DNA of 64,000 bases from Streptomyces flavofungini. GTDB lineage: Bacteria; Actinomycetota; Actinomycetes; Streptomycetales; Streptomycetaceae. The translations under genes were made by a program, and so were the position numbers. Location of the stretch: assembly GCF_030388665.1 (NCBI RefSeq), contig NZ_CP128846.1, forward strand, positions 6,336,501-6,400,500, written 5' to 3'. The notes under the pieces are model-generated. The model saw only the letters and a list, made by a program, of their open reading frames with translations. It did no database searches and had not been told where the DNA came from. Of the stretch, positions 1 through 7,557 are shown piece after piece (positions within the stretch are counted from its first letter, which is position 1; every line of letters begins with the position of its first letter).

Positions 1-111
1 CGCGATGGACTCCGCGCGGTCGGCCTCGCCGTACAGCGCGGACATGCCCATGCAGCCGAGGCCGAGGGCGGAGGTGGTGGGGCCGGTGGTGCCGAGCTTC
101 AGGGTGCGCAT
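1..111 (-). CDS. Aldo/keto reductase, N-terminal fragment (cut by window edge)
   Basis: Reading leftwards from an ATG at 111, the first 37 residues begin MRTLKLGTTGPTTSALGLGC and continue with MGMSALYG. This is the opening beta strand of aldo/keto reductases of the AKR11/13-like group, whose conserved LGLGCMGMS motif is intact. These enzymes reduce carbonyls with NADPH in a TIM barrel. The catalytic Asp, Tyr, Lys and His lie outside the window, so activity cannot be judged. The gene is read in the same direction as the exporter to its right, about 120 bp away. Confidence 0.75.
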   Translation of the reverse strand, partial: MRTLKLGTTGPTTSALGLGCMGMSALYGEADRAESIA

Positions 112-220
112 GAGGGCTCCAGAGCCTTGGGTGGACGAGGGGGTGCCCGGCCACGGGATGCCCCTGCCGGGGGGCGGGCGCGCTCCCGTGGCGGGGGCGT
201 GGTTCCACCATGCACCCTTC

Positions 221-253
221 GATGACAGATTTCAAGTTTTGTTATCTGTCATC
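221..253. promoter_or_regulatory. Perfect 9-bp inverted repeat, candidate operator
   Basis: GATGACAGA at 221-229 and its exact complement TCTGTCATC at 245-253 are separated by 15 bp of AT-rich sequence. The element lies 110-142 bp upstream of the aldo/keto reductase start and covers the last codons of the preceding MFS gene. Size and composition resemble a TetR-family operator. A terminator is possible but no T-run follows. Confidence 0.4.
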
Positions 254-1692
254 TGTAACTTGTCAGTCGAGGTGAGCCGCTCCGCCGTCCGCCGCGCGGT
301 CTTCCGCGCCCACGCCCCACTGGTCAGGGCCCCGACGGCCAGGACCGCGCCACCGCAGCCCGCGATGATCCACCACGCGGGGCGGCTCGCCTCGGTGAAG
401 TCGGCCGCGTACGAATCCGTGTGCGCCGCCGCGACCCCGGAGGCCAGGACCGCGCCGATCACCGCGATGCCGAGGGTCTGGCCGATCTGGCGGCTGGTGG
501 AGGCGACGGCGGCGGCCACGCCCGCCCGGTCGCGGGGCATCCCCGCGACCGCCGTGTTGGTGATGGGCGCGTTCACGAAGCCGAAGCCGAGGCCGAACAG
601 GACGTACGCGAGGATCCGGCTCGGGACCGCGGTCTCCGCCTCGAAGGCCGCGAAGAGCACCCCGGACGCCGTCATCGCCACCCCCGCGATCAGGAGCGAG
701 GGACGCGGCCCCCGGGCCCCGACGAGACGCCCCGACAGCGGCGCGCACACCAGCGTCATGGCCGCCATCGGCAGCATCCACAGACCGGCGTGCAGCGCGT
801 CGAGCCCGCGTACGTCCTGGAGGTAGAGGGTGGCGAGGAACAGGAAGCCGCCGAGGGCCGCGAACGCCGCGATCGCGATCACGGTGGCGCCGCTGAACGG
901 CGCCGAGCGGAAGAAGCGCAGGTCGATGAGGGGTTCCGCGCGGCGGGGCTCGTACAGGAGCAGACCCGCGAACGCGGTCGCCGCGATGGCGGCGAACGTC
1001 ATGATCAGCGGCGAGGTCCAGCCCGCCGTGGGCGCCTCGATGATCGCGTACGTCAGGGCGCCGAGCACGCCGATGACCAGGAGCTGCCCGACGGGGTCGG
1101 GGCGGCGGGGCTTCGGGGCGCGGGACTCGGGGACGTAGCGGGCGGTGAGGAAGAGCGCCGCGAGGCCCACGGGCAGATTGACCCAGAAGATCGCCCGCCA
1201 CCCCACCGAGTCCACGAGAAGCCCGCCGACCAGCGGGCCCGCCGCCATCGAGATGCCGACGACACCGCCCCACACGCCGATGGCGCGGGCCCGCTCGCGC
1301 GGCTCGGTGAACGTGTTCGTGATGATCGACATGGCGACGGGGTTGAGCATCGAACCGCCGACGGCCTGCACCATGCGGAACGCCACCAGGCACTCCAGGT
1401 TGGGGGCGAGGGAGCACAGGACCGAGCCGAGCGTGAACACGAGCAGGCCCGCCTGGAACACCTTGCGGCGGCCGACGCGGTCGGCGGTCGAGCCCGCGAG
1501 CATCAACAGGGAGGCGAGGACCAGGGTGTAGGCGTCGATCGTCCACTGCATCCCCGAGACCCCGGCGCCGAACTCGCGGCGCATGGTGGGCAGCGCCACG
1601 TTCAGGACGGTGTTGTCGAGGCTCACGATCAGCAGGCTCATGCAGCAGATCGCGAGCACGAGCATCCGGCGCCGCTGACTCAGCTCGGGCAT
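232..1692 (-). CDS. MFS drug exporter, DHA2 (EmrB/QacA-like) family
   Basis: A 486-residue integral membrane protein beginning MPELSQRRRMLVLAICCMS. Hydrophobic segments occur throughout, consistent with the 14-TM DHA2 topology, and the family hallmarks are visible: LDNTVLNVALP in TM1 (residues about 22-32), the loop 2-3 motif DRVGRRKVF (motif A), and a GPLVGGLLVD motif C in TM5. Members are proton-driven exporters of hydrophobic compounds; the substrate cannot be inferred. The reading frame stays open far upstream, but that extension lies opposite another MFS gene and has no membrane-protein character, so the ATG at 1692 is chosen. The last residues (TDKLQMTDNKT) are encoded by the AT-rich inverted repeat at 221-253, suggesting the C-terminus was set by neighbouring regulatory DNA. 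Confidence 0.88.
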   Translation of the reverse strand: MPELSQRRRMLVLAICCMSLLIVSLDNTVLNVALPTMRREFGAGVSGMQWTIDAYTLVLASLLMLAGSTADRVGRRKVFQAGLLVFTLGSVLCSLAPNLECLVAFRMVQAVGGSMLNPVAMSIITNTFTEPRERARAIGVWGGVVGISMAAGPLVGGLLVDSVGWRAIFWVNLPVGLAALFLTARYVPESRAPKPRRPDPVGQLLVIGVLGALTYAIIEAPTAGWTSPLIMTFAAIAATAFAGLLLYEPRRAEPLIDLRFFRSAPFSGATVIAIAAFAALGGFLFLATLYLQDVRGLDALHAGLWMLPMAAMTLVCAPLSGRLVGARGPRPSLLIAGVAMTASGVLFAAFEAETAVPSRILAYVLFGLGFGFVNAPITNTAVAGMPRDRAGVAAAVASTSRQIGQTLGIAVIGAVLASGVAAAHTDSYAADFTEASRPAWWIIAGCGGAVLAVGALTSGAWARKTARRTAERLTSTDKLQMTDNKT

Positions 1693-1775
1693 ACGGTCGA
1701 CGGTATCCCCGGGTGGCGCGCCTTGCCCCGGCCGGACCCCGGCCCCGGAGCGGCGCGCCCCGCCCAGGCCCGGCG

Positions 1776-3230
1776 TCAGCCGAGGTCGCGCGGCAGCCGC
1801 AGGCTCAGCACGGCGAGCCCGAGGAGCCCGGCGAGCTGGACGGCCAGGACCGTCGCGAACGCCTCCCGCAGGCCCACCCCGGAGTACAGGGCCAGGAACA
1901 GCGACCCGAGCGTCGCCACCCCCACGGCCAGGCACGACTGCTGCGCCGTCGCCGCGAGGCCGCTGCCCGCGCCCGCCCGCGCGGCGGGTACGGCCGACAG
2001 CAGGACGCGGAAGTACAGCGGCAGCTGGACGCCCTGGCCGAAGCCGCACAGGGCCAGGCCCGGGGCGAGCGCGAGCGGGGTGAGCGCGGACCAGGGCGCC
2101 CACAGGACGGTCAGGGCGAGCACGGTGACGCCCGCGCCGTGGACCAGGGCGCACAGGGTCAGGGCGCGGCTGCCGAGCCGGTTCACCAGGCGGGGCGCGA
2201 GCAGGGACGCGGTGAACTGGGCCACGCCCATCGGGATCAGGGTCAGGCCCGCCTTGAGGGCGCCGTACCCGAGGCCCTCCTGGAGGGTCACCGCGCTCAC
2301 GAACATCCAGCCGCTGAACCCGATGAAGATCGGCAGACCGATGAGCAGGCCCCGACGGACGCCCGGCTCCCGCATCAGCGACGGCGGCAGGAGCGGACTG
2401 CCGCCGCTGTCCTCCGCGCGGCGCTCCACGACCGCGAACGCCCGGATCAGCAACGGCGCCGCGACCAGCGTCACGATCGACCACAGCGGCCAGCCCGCGG
2501 CCCGGCCCTCGGTGAGGGGCAGCAGGAACGCGGTCAGGGCCAGGGCGAGCAGGACCGTGCCGCCGACGTCCCCGCGCGCCGGGCGCTCCGCGCGGCTGTC
2601 CGGCACCGAGCGCACCGCGAGCACCAGGGCGAGCGCGGCCACCGGCACGTTGATCAGGAACACCATGCGCCAGCCGGTGCCCGCAAGATCGGCCGCCACC
2701 AGGACACCGCCCAGTATCTGCCCGAGCACCATCGAGACCCCGCCGACGGAGCCGTACAGCGACACCGCGCGGGCCCGGCGCTCCCCGCTCGTCGTCGCGT
2801 GGATCGTGGCGAGCACCTGCGGCAGCATCAGCGCCGACGCCGCGCCCTGCGCCACCCGCGCCGCCACCAGCCACCAGGCGGTCGGCGCGAGCCCGCACGC
2901 CAGCGAGGTGACGCCGAAGGCCACGACGCCCCACAGGAACAAGCCGCGCCGCCCGTAGCTGTCGCCGAGCCGCCCGCCGAGGACGAGCAGCACCGCGTAC
3001 GCGACGGCGTAGCCCGCGACGACCATCTCCAGGGTCGCGGCGGGGGCGTTCAGGTCGGACTCGATGTCGGACAGCGCGACGTTGACGACGAAGAAGTCGA
3101 TCATGGGCAGGGCGGCACCGAGCAGGACGGTGACGAGGCCCAGGGGGGTGAGGGCGGGGGCCTTCGCCTGGGCGCGGGGCACGGGGGAGGCCCCCGTCCG
3201 GGGCCGGGGAGAGGAGGTCGCTGGAGTCAC
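1776..3230 (-). CDS. MFS transporter, multidrug-efflux type
   Basis: A 484-residue protein with a proline/alanine-rich tail of about 28 residues before TM1. MFS hallmarks are seen: MIDFFVVNVALSDIE in TM1, GGRLGDSYGRR (motif A) after TM2, and LGQILGGVLVA (motif C). The length suits a 14-TM exporter. It is divergent from the XRE/MmyB-type regulator at 3314 with an 83-bp gap containing a 24-bp inverted repeat, the usual layout of a regulator and the pump it controls. The start is the GTG at 3230; no convincing ribosome-binding site precedes it, so a leaderless transcript or a later start is possible. The substrate is unknown. Confidence 0.88.
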   Translation of the reverse strand: MTPATSSPRPRTGASPVPRAQAKAPALTPLGLVTVLLGAALPMIDFFVVNVALSDIESDLNAPAATLEMVVAGYAVAYAVLLVLGGRLGDSYGRRGLFLWGVVAFGVTSLACGLAPTAWWLVAARVAQGAASALMLPQVLATIHATTSGERRARAVSLYGSVGGVSMVLGQILGGVLVAADLAGTGWRMVFLINVPVAALALVLAVRSVPDSRAERPARGDVGGTVLLALALTAFLLPLTEGRAAGWPLWSIVTLVAAPLLIRAFAVVERRAEDSGGSPLLPPSLMREPGVRRGLLIGLPIFIGFSGWMFVSAVTLQEGLGYGALKAGLTLIPMGVAQFTASLLAPRLVNRLGSRALTLCALVHGAGVTVLALTVLWAPWSALTPLALAPGLALCGFGQGVQLPLYFRVLLSAVPAARAGAGSGLAATAQQSCLAVGVATLGSLFLALYSGVGLREAFATVLAVQLAGLLGLAVLSLRLPRDLG

Positions 3231-3261
3231 GGATACGACGATGGGCGGCGCCCCAGGGGGG

Positions 3262-3285
3262 TACCAGAGTCTCTTTATCCTGGTA
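3262..3285. promoter_or_regulatory. Inverted repeat between divergent regulator and exporter
   Basis: TACCAG at 3262-3267 and CTGGTA at 3280-3285 form an exact inverted repeat around an AT-rich centre containing a possible -10 (TATCCT). It is the only clear dyad in the gap between the exporter start (3230) and the regulator start (3314), so it is the natural candidate operator for that regulator. Confidence 0.45.
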
Positions 3286-3313
3286 GCAGGCGCACCTGGA
3301 AACGGGGTGGGGG

Positions 3314-4321
3314 GTGCGGCAGCCTGGGGGTGTGACCATCACCGCAGAGCCCGCCGTCACCGCAGAGCCCGCCGTCACCGCAGAGCCCGCCGTCATCGCG
3401 GAGCCCGCCGTCGCGGCGGCCCCCGCCGGAGCCCACGACGCCGTCCCCGCGGCGGCCCCCGACATCCGCCGCCAGGAGCTGGCCGCCTTCCTGCGCAGCC
3501 GCCGCGAACGCGTCACGCCGGAGCAGGTGGGCCTCGTGCGCGGGGCTCGGCGCCGGACGCCGGGGCTGCGCCGCGAGGAGGTCGCGCACCTCGCCGCCGT
3601 CGGCGTCACCTGGTACACGTGGCTGGAGCAGGGCCGGGCCATCCGGGTCTCCGCGCAGGTCCTGGACGCCGTAGCCCGCGCGCTGCTCATGGACCCGACC
3701 GAGCGCGCCCACCTCTTCGTGCTCGCGGGCGTCATCGACCAGCGCCCCGACTACGACTGCCCGCTGCTCTCCCCGACCGCGCTGCGCCTGATGCACACCA
3801 TCGCCCCCTACCCGGCCACCCTCCAGAACGCCCGCTACGACGTCCTCGCCCACAACCGCCCCTTCGCCCAGGTCTTCGGCGAGCTGACCGCGCTGCCGCC
3901 CCGCGAGCGCAACTGCCTGTGGCTGCTCACCACCAGCGCGCACTGGCGCGAGACGTTCCTCGACCGGGACGAGATGCTGCGCGACCTGATCGCCAAGTTC
4001 CGCGTGGGCATGGCCGAGCACGTGGCCGAGCCCGCCTGGAAGGAGCGGCTCGACGGGCTGCTCGCACAGTCCGCGGAGTTCCGCGAGCTGTGGGGGCGGC
4101 ACGAGGTCGCGACCATGTCGCCGCACGTCAAGCGGTATCTGCACCCCGAGGTGGGGCTGCTGAGCCTGGAGCACCGCAACCTGTGGATGGCCCCGCAGCC
4201 GCAGGCGCACCGGCTCGTGGCGTACGTGCCCGCCGACGAGGAGACGGAGCGGGCGCTGGGGCGGCTCGCGGAGCTGTCCGGGGACTCAGGGACAGGGCCG
4301 GCGGAGCTGTCCCGCGCGTGA
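3314..4321 (+). CDS. XRE-family transcriptional regulator with MmyB-like ligand domain
   Basis: 335 residues if the GTG at 3314 is used; an in-frame GTG at 3332 would give 329. An alanine-rich tail containing near-identical TAEPAV repeats precedes an HTH (RRQELAAFLRSRRERVTPEQVGL onward, roughly residues 55-120, with VTWYTWLEQGR as the recognition region). The remainder matches the MmyB-like ligand-binding domain (YDVLAHNRPFAQVFGE, then RYLHPEVGLLSLEHRNLW and PADEET near the end). Such proteins regulate neighbouring dehydrogenases and exporters in actinomycetes. It is divergent from the exporter ending at 1776, its likely target. Confidence 0.88.
   Translation: MRQPGGVTITAEPAVTAEPAVTAEPAVIAEPAVAAAPAGAHDAVPAAAPDIRRQELAAFLRSRRERVTPEQVGLVRGARRRTPGLRREEVAHLAAVGVTWYTWLEQGRAIRVSAQVLDAVARALLMDPTERAHLFVLAGVIDQRPDYDCPLLSPTALRLMHTIAPYPATLQNARYDVLAHNRPFAQVFGELTALPPRERNCLWLLTTSAHWRETFLDRDEMLRDLIAKFRVGMAEHVAEPAWKERLDGLLAQSAEFRELWGRHEVATMSPHVKRYLHPEVGLLSLEHRNLWMAPQPQAHRLVAYVPADEETERALGRLAELSGDSGTGPAELSRA
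3341..3412 (+). repeat. 18-bp tandem repeat, four units, inside the regulator gene
   Basis: Three identical units of ACCGCAGAGCCCGCCGTC (3341-3394) are followed by a diverged fourth (3395-3412). They encode TAEPAV repeats at the extreme N-terminus of the XRE-type regulator. Exact unit identity at the DNA level points to recent slippage rather than selection for a folded domain. Confidence 0.85.
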
Positions 4322-4371
4322 GGGACAATGGAGGCTTGCCCCCTTCCCGTACGTTCCCGGAGAGCCGCCCG

Positions 4372-5523
4372 ATGTCCCAGCCGCTGACGCCGTCGCCGAC
4401 GTCTCTCGCCATCGGCCCGCACACCGTGCGCCCGCCCGTCGTGCTCGCGCCGATGGCCGGGATCACGAACGCGCCGTTCCGCACGCTGTGCCGGGAGTTC
4501 AGCGGCGGCAAGGGGCTCTTCGTCAGCGAGATGATCACCACGCGCGCGCTGGTCGAGCGCAACGAGAAGACCATGCAGCTGATCCACTTCGACGCGAGCG
4601 AGACGCCGCGCTCGATCCAGCTGTACGGGGTCGACCCCGCGACCGTCGGCAAGGCCGTCCGCATGATCGCGGAGGAGGACCTGGCCGACCACATCGACCT
4701 GAACTTCGGCTGCCCCGTCCCGAAGGTGACCCGCAAGGGCGGCGGCTCGGCCCTGCCGTACAAGCGGCCGCTGCTGCGGGCCATCCTCAAGGAGGCCGTG
4801 AGCGGCGCCGGGGACCTGCCCGTCACCATGAAGATGCGCAAGGGCATCGACGACGACCACATCACGTTCCTGGACGCGGGCCGGATCGCCGTCGAGGAGG
4901 GCGTCACCGCGATCGCCCTGCACGGGCGGACCGCCGCCCAGCACTACGGCGGCACCGCCGACTGGGACGCCATCGCCCGCCTCAAGGAGCACGTCCCGGA
5001 GATCCCCGTGCTCGGCAACGGCGACATCTGGTCCGCGCAGGACGCGGTGCGGATGATGCGCGAGACCGGGTGCGACGGGGTGGTCGTGGGGCGCGGGTGC
5101 CTGGGCCGGCCGTGGCTCTTCGGGGACCTGGTGGCCGCGTTCGAGGGCACGGGGGCGCCCGCTGCTCCCTCCCTCCGTGAGGTCGCCGCCGTCATGCTGC
5201 GGCACGCCGCGCTCCTCGGTGAGTGGATCGGGGACGAGGCGCGGGGCGTCATCGACTTCCGCAAGCACGTCGCCTGGTACCTGAAGGGGTTCGCGGTCGG
5301 CTCCGAGATGCGCAAGCGCCTCGCCGTCACGTCCTCCCTCGCCGAGCTGGAGGACGGCCTCGGCGAGCTGGACCTCGACCAGGCGTGGCCCGTCGGCGCC
5401 GACGGACCCCGCGGCCGCACGTCCGGCAACAACCGTGTGGTCCTGCCCGACGGCTGGCTGAAGGACCCCTACGACTGCGCGGGCATCTCGGCGGACGCGG
5501 AACTGGACACGTCGGGCGGCTGA
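4372..5523 (+). CDS. dusB: tRNA-dihydrouridine synthase
   Basis: A 383-residue flavoenzyme that reduces uridines in tRNA D-loops with FMN and NADPH. Visible hallmarks are the FMN-binding APMAGITNAPFR near residue 27, the catalytic loop NFGCPVPKVTRKGGGSAL with the active Cys at residue 114, MKMRKGIDDDH, LHGRTAAQHYGG, and the phosphate-binding GNGDIWS and GVVVGRGCLGRPW. Size and motif set match bacterial DusB. The start is the ATG at 4372. It lies 51 bp after the regulator and converges with the debranching-type gene at 5542. Confidence 0.93.
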   Translation: MSQPLTPSPTSLAIGPHTVRPPVVLAPMAGITNAPFRTLCREFSGGKGLFVSEMITTRALVERNEKTMQLIHFDASETPRSIQLYGVDPATVGKAVRMIAEEDLADHIDLNFGCPVPKVTRKGGGSALPYKRPLLRAILKEAVSGAGDLPVTMKMRKGIDDDHITFLDAGRIAVEEGVTAIALHGRTAAQHYGGTADWDAIARLKEHVPEIPVLGNGDIWSAQDAVRMMRETGCDGVVVGRGCLGRPWLFGDLVAAFEGTGAPAAPSLREVAAVMLRHAALLGEWIGDEARGVIDFRKHVAWYLKGFAVGSEMRKRLAVTSSLAELEDGLGELDLDQAWPVGADGPRGRTSGNNRVVLPDGWLKDPYDCAGISADAELDTSGG

Positions 5524-5541
5524 CCCGCCGCTGCGGGGCGG

Positions 5542-7557
5542 CTAGGGGCCGCCCACCGCCGTCAGGAGGGCCAAGGGGGCCGCTGCCGAGCGGGACTCGC
5601 GGACGCAGGCGTGGGGGTAGGGGACCGGGGCGGTGTGGGCCGTGCGGGCGTAGCCGGCGAGGACTTCGGGGAGGCGGCCCGAGGCCGTGGCGGCGGCGTC
5701 GACGAGGGCGCGGGCGACCGTGCGGGCCTCGTCGTGGAGCCCGTAGCGGGCGAGGCCGAGGGCGATGAGGGCGTTGTCGTGGGGCCAGACGGACCCCCGG
5801 TGGTAGGAGAGCGGGTGGTAGGCGCCCTGCCCGGCGGCGAGCGTACGGACACCCCAGCCGGAGAAGAAGTCCGGTTCGAGGAGGCGCCGCCCGACCGCCT
5901 CGCCGTACTCCTTGTCGAGGAGCCCGGACCAGAGCAGGTGCCCCGCGTCGGAGGCGAGGGCGTCGACCTGCCCGCCGTCCCCGTCGAGGGCGAGCGCGGG
6001 GAAGGAGCGCGACGGCATCCAGAAGTCCCGCTGGAACCGGTCCCGCAGGTCGGCGGCGGTCTGCGCGAGCAGGGCGGCGTACACGTCGTCGTCCCACACG
6101 GTCCGCGCCAGCCACGCCGTCCGCCGCAGCGCGTCGTAGGCGTACCCCTGCGCCCCCGCGGCCATCACGGGCCCGAGCGTCCGGTTCCCGTCGGCGTCGC
6201 AGATCGCGCCGGGGGAGTCCTTCCAGTTCTGGTTGGCGAGCCCGCCCTCGTCCGCGCGGTACACCAGGTAGCCGCGGCCGGTGAGCCCGCCGTGGTCGAG
6301 CATCCAGCCGACCGCGGCCCGCGCGTGCGGCTGCAGGCGCCGGGCGAGCGCGGTGTCGCCGGTCTGCTCCGTGTACGCGCCGAGGAGTACGAGGAACAGC
6401 GGGGTCGCGTCGACGGAGCCGTAGTATCGCCGGAAGGGGACCTGACCGAAGTGGGCCAGCTCCCCGTGCCGCACCTCGTGCACGATCTTGCCGGGCTGGG
6501 CCACCCGCCCCTCGGTGTGCTCACCGGCCTGCGTGGCGGCGAGCGCGGGCAGCGTCGCGGCGGCCAGACGCGGTACGTAGGGCAGCGCGAACAGGGAGGT
6601 CAGGAGGGCGTCCCGGCCGAGCAGCGTGAGGAACCACGGCACCCCGGCGGCGGGCACGCTCAGCTCCTCGCCGTCGGGCCCGCGCGCGGGCACCTGGAGC
6701 GAGGCGAGGTCGGCGAGGCCGCGCGAACAGGCCGACGCCAGCTCGGGCCAGCTCCCGGGGAGCGTCACGGATGACGTCAACTCGCGCTGGGCGTCCGTGA
6801 GTTGGCGCATGGCTGCGTCCGGCGAGCGGGGCGGGGCGGGCAGCGGCGGCCCGCCGTGCGGCCCGGCCGTGACGGTCAGGGCCAGGTCGGCCGACCCGTG
6901 CGCGGCCAGCTCCAGGCTCCACACCATGCGGCGCGCACCGGTGCCGGTCTCCTCGACGGCGTCCGGGGCGGGATCGGCGGTGACCGTGGTGCGCGACAGC
7001 CAGTCACCCCGGCGGTACCCGAACTCGACGCCGAGCGGGGCGGCCGGTGAAGCCACCACCCCGTCGGGCCCGGCCGCGCCGTCCGCCGGCGCGAGCAGCA
7101 CCCGCCGGGACCGCACGGCCCCCGACTTCGTGTACGTCCGGTGATCCGAGCGCAGCTCGAACTGGTCGGTGAAGTCGGCGTCGACGGTCAGCGCGAGCAG
7201 CAGCGTCGTCGGCGCGGACAGATTGCTGGTGATCCGCAGCGCCTCCACCAACGAGCCGTCCACGACGGCCTGTTCACGAAAGAGCGTGTACGCGGGCGGC
7301 TCCTGGCGCCCGCCGCGCGGCACGAGCACGCAGCGCGCCACGTCGGCGTCGGCGGTCGGGCCGTACGCGGTGGCGGGCGTGAGCACTTCGGGCACGGCGC
7401 CGTCCACCGTCAGCTGCCAGCGGCTCAGATGGCGGGCGTCACGCACGAAGAGCCCGTCGGGAGCGGTGCCGCCGGGCACGCCCCGGATGTCGCCGCCCGC
7501 GCCCACGGCGGCGAACGTCGCGCCCCGCACCAGCAGTCGATGCTCCCGGTCAGTCAT
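5542..7557 (-). CDS. Glycogen debranching-type protein (amylo-alpha-1,6-glucosidase family)
   Basis: 671 residues. The N-terminal part (about 1-240) matches the glycogen-debranching-enzyme N-terminal beta domain (DGLFVRDARHLSRWQLTVDG), followed by an (alpha/alpha)6 toroid with VPWFLTLLGRDALLTSLFALPYVP, ADEGGLANQNWKDSPGAI and YHRGSVWPHDNALIALGL. These are the usual substrate-pocket motifs of the family, including the acidic ESPG-like region (here KDSPG). It is probably cytoplasmic, as no signal peptide is seen. Its ATG overlaps the stop of the upstream GH gene by 4 bp (ATGA), so the two are translationally coupled and probably act on the same oligosaccharide. Confidence 0.85.
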   Translation of the reverse strand: MTDREHRLLVRGATFAAVGAGGDIRGVPGGTAPDGLFVRDARHLSRWQLTVDGAVPEVLTPATAYGPTADADVARCVLVPRGGRQEPPAYTLFREQAVVDGSLVEALRITSNLSAPTTLLLALTVDADFTDQFELRSDHRTYTKSGAVRSRRVLLAPADGAAGPDGVVASPAAPLGVEFGYRRGDWLSRTTVTADPAPDAVEETGTGARRMVWSLELAAHGSADLALTVTAGPHGGPPLPAPPRSPDAAMRQLTDAQRELTSSVTLPGSWPELASACSRGLADLASLQVPARGPDGEELSVPAAGVPWFLTLLGRDALLTSLFALPYVPRLAAATLPALAATQAGEHTEGRVAQPGKIVHEVRHGELAHFGQVPFRRYYGSVDATPLFLVLLGAYTEQTGDTALARRLQPHARAAVGWMLDHGGLTGRGYLVYRADEGGLANQNWKDSPGAICDADGNRTLGPVMAAGAQGYAYDALRRTAWLARTVWDDDVYAALLAQTAADLRDRFQRDFWMPSRSFPALALDGDGGQVDALASDAGHLLWSGLLDKEYGEAVGRRLLEPDFFSGWGVRTLAAGQGAYHPLSYHRGSVWPHDNALIALGLARYGLHDEARTVARALVDAAATASGRLPEVLAGYARTAHTAPVPYPHACVRESRSAAAPLALLTAVGGP

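Noticed and set aside
1693..3735. Upstream extension of the first MFS frame to over 1100 codons
   Set aside because: The extension lies in a shifted frame through the second MFS gene and has no membrane or known domain; the exporter itself starts at 1692.
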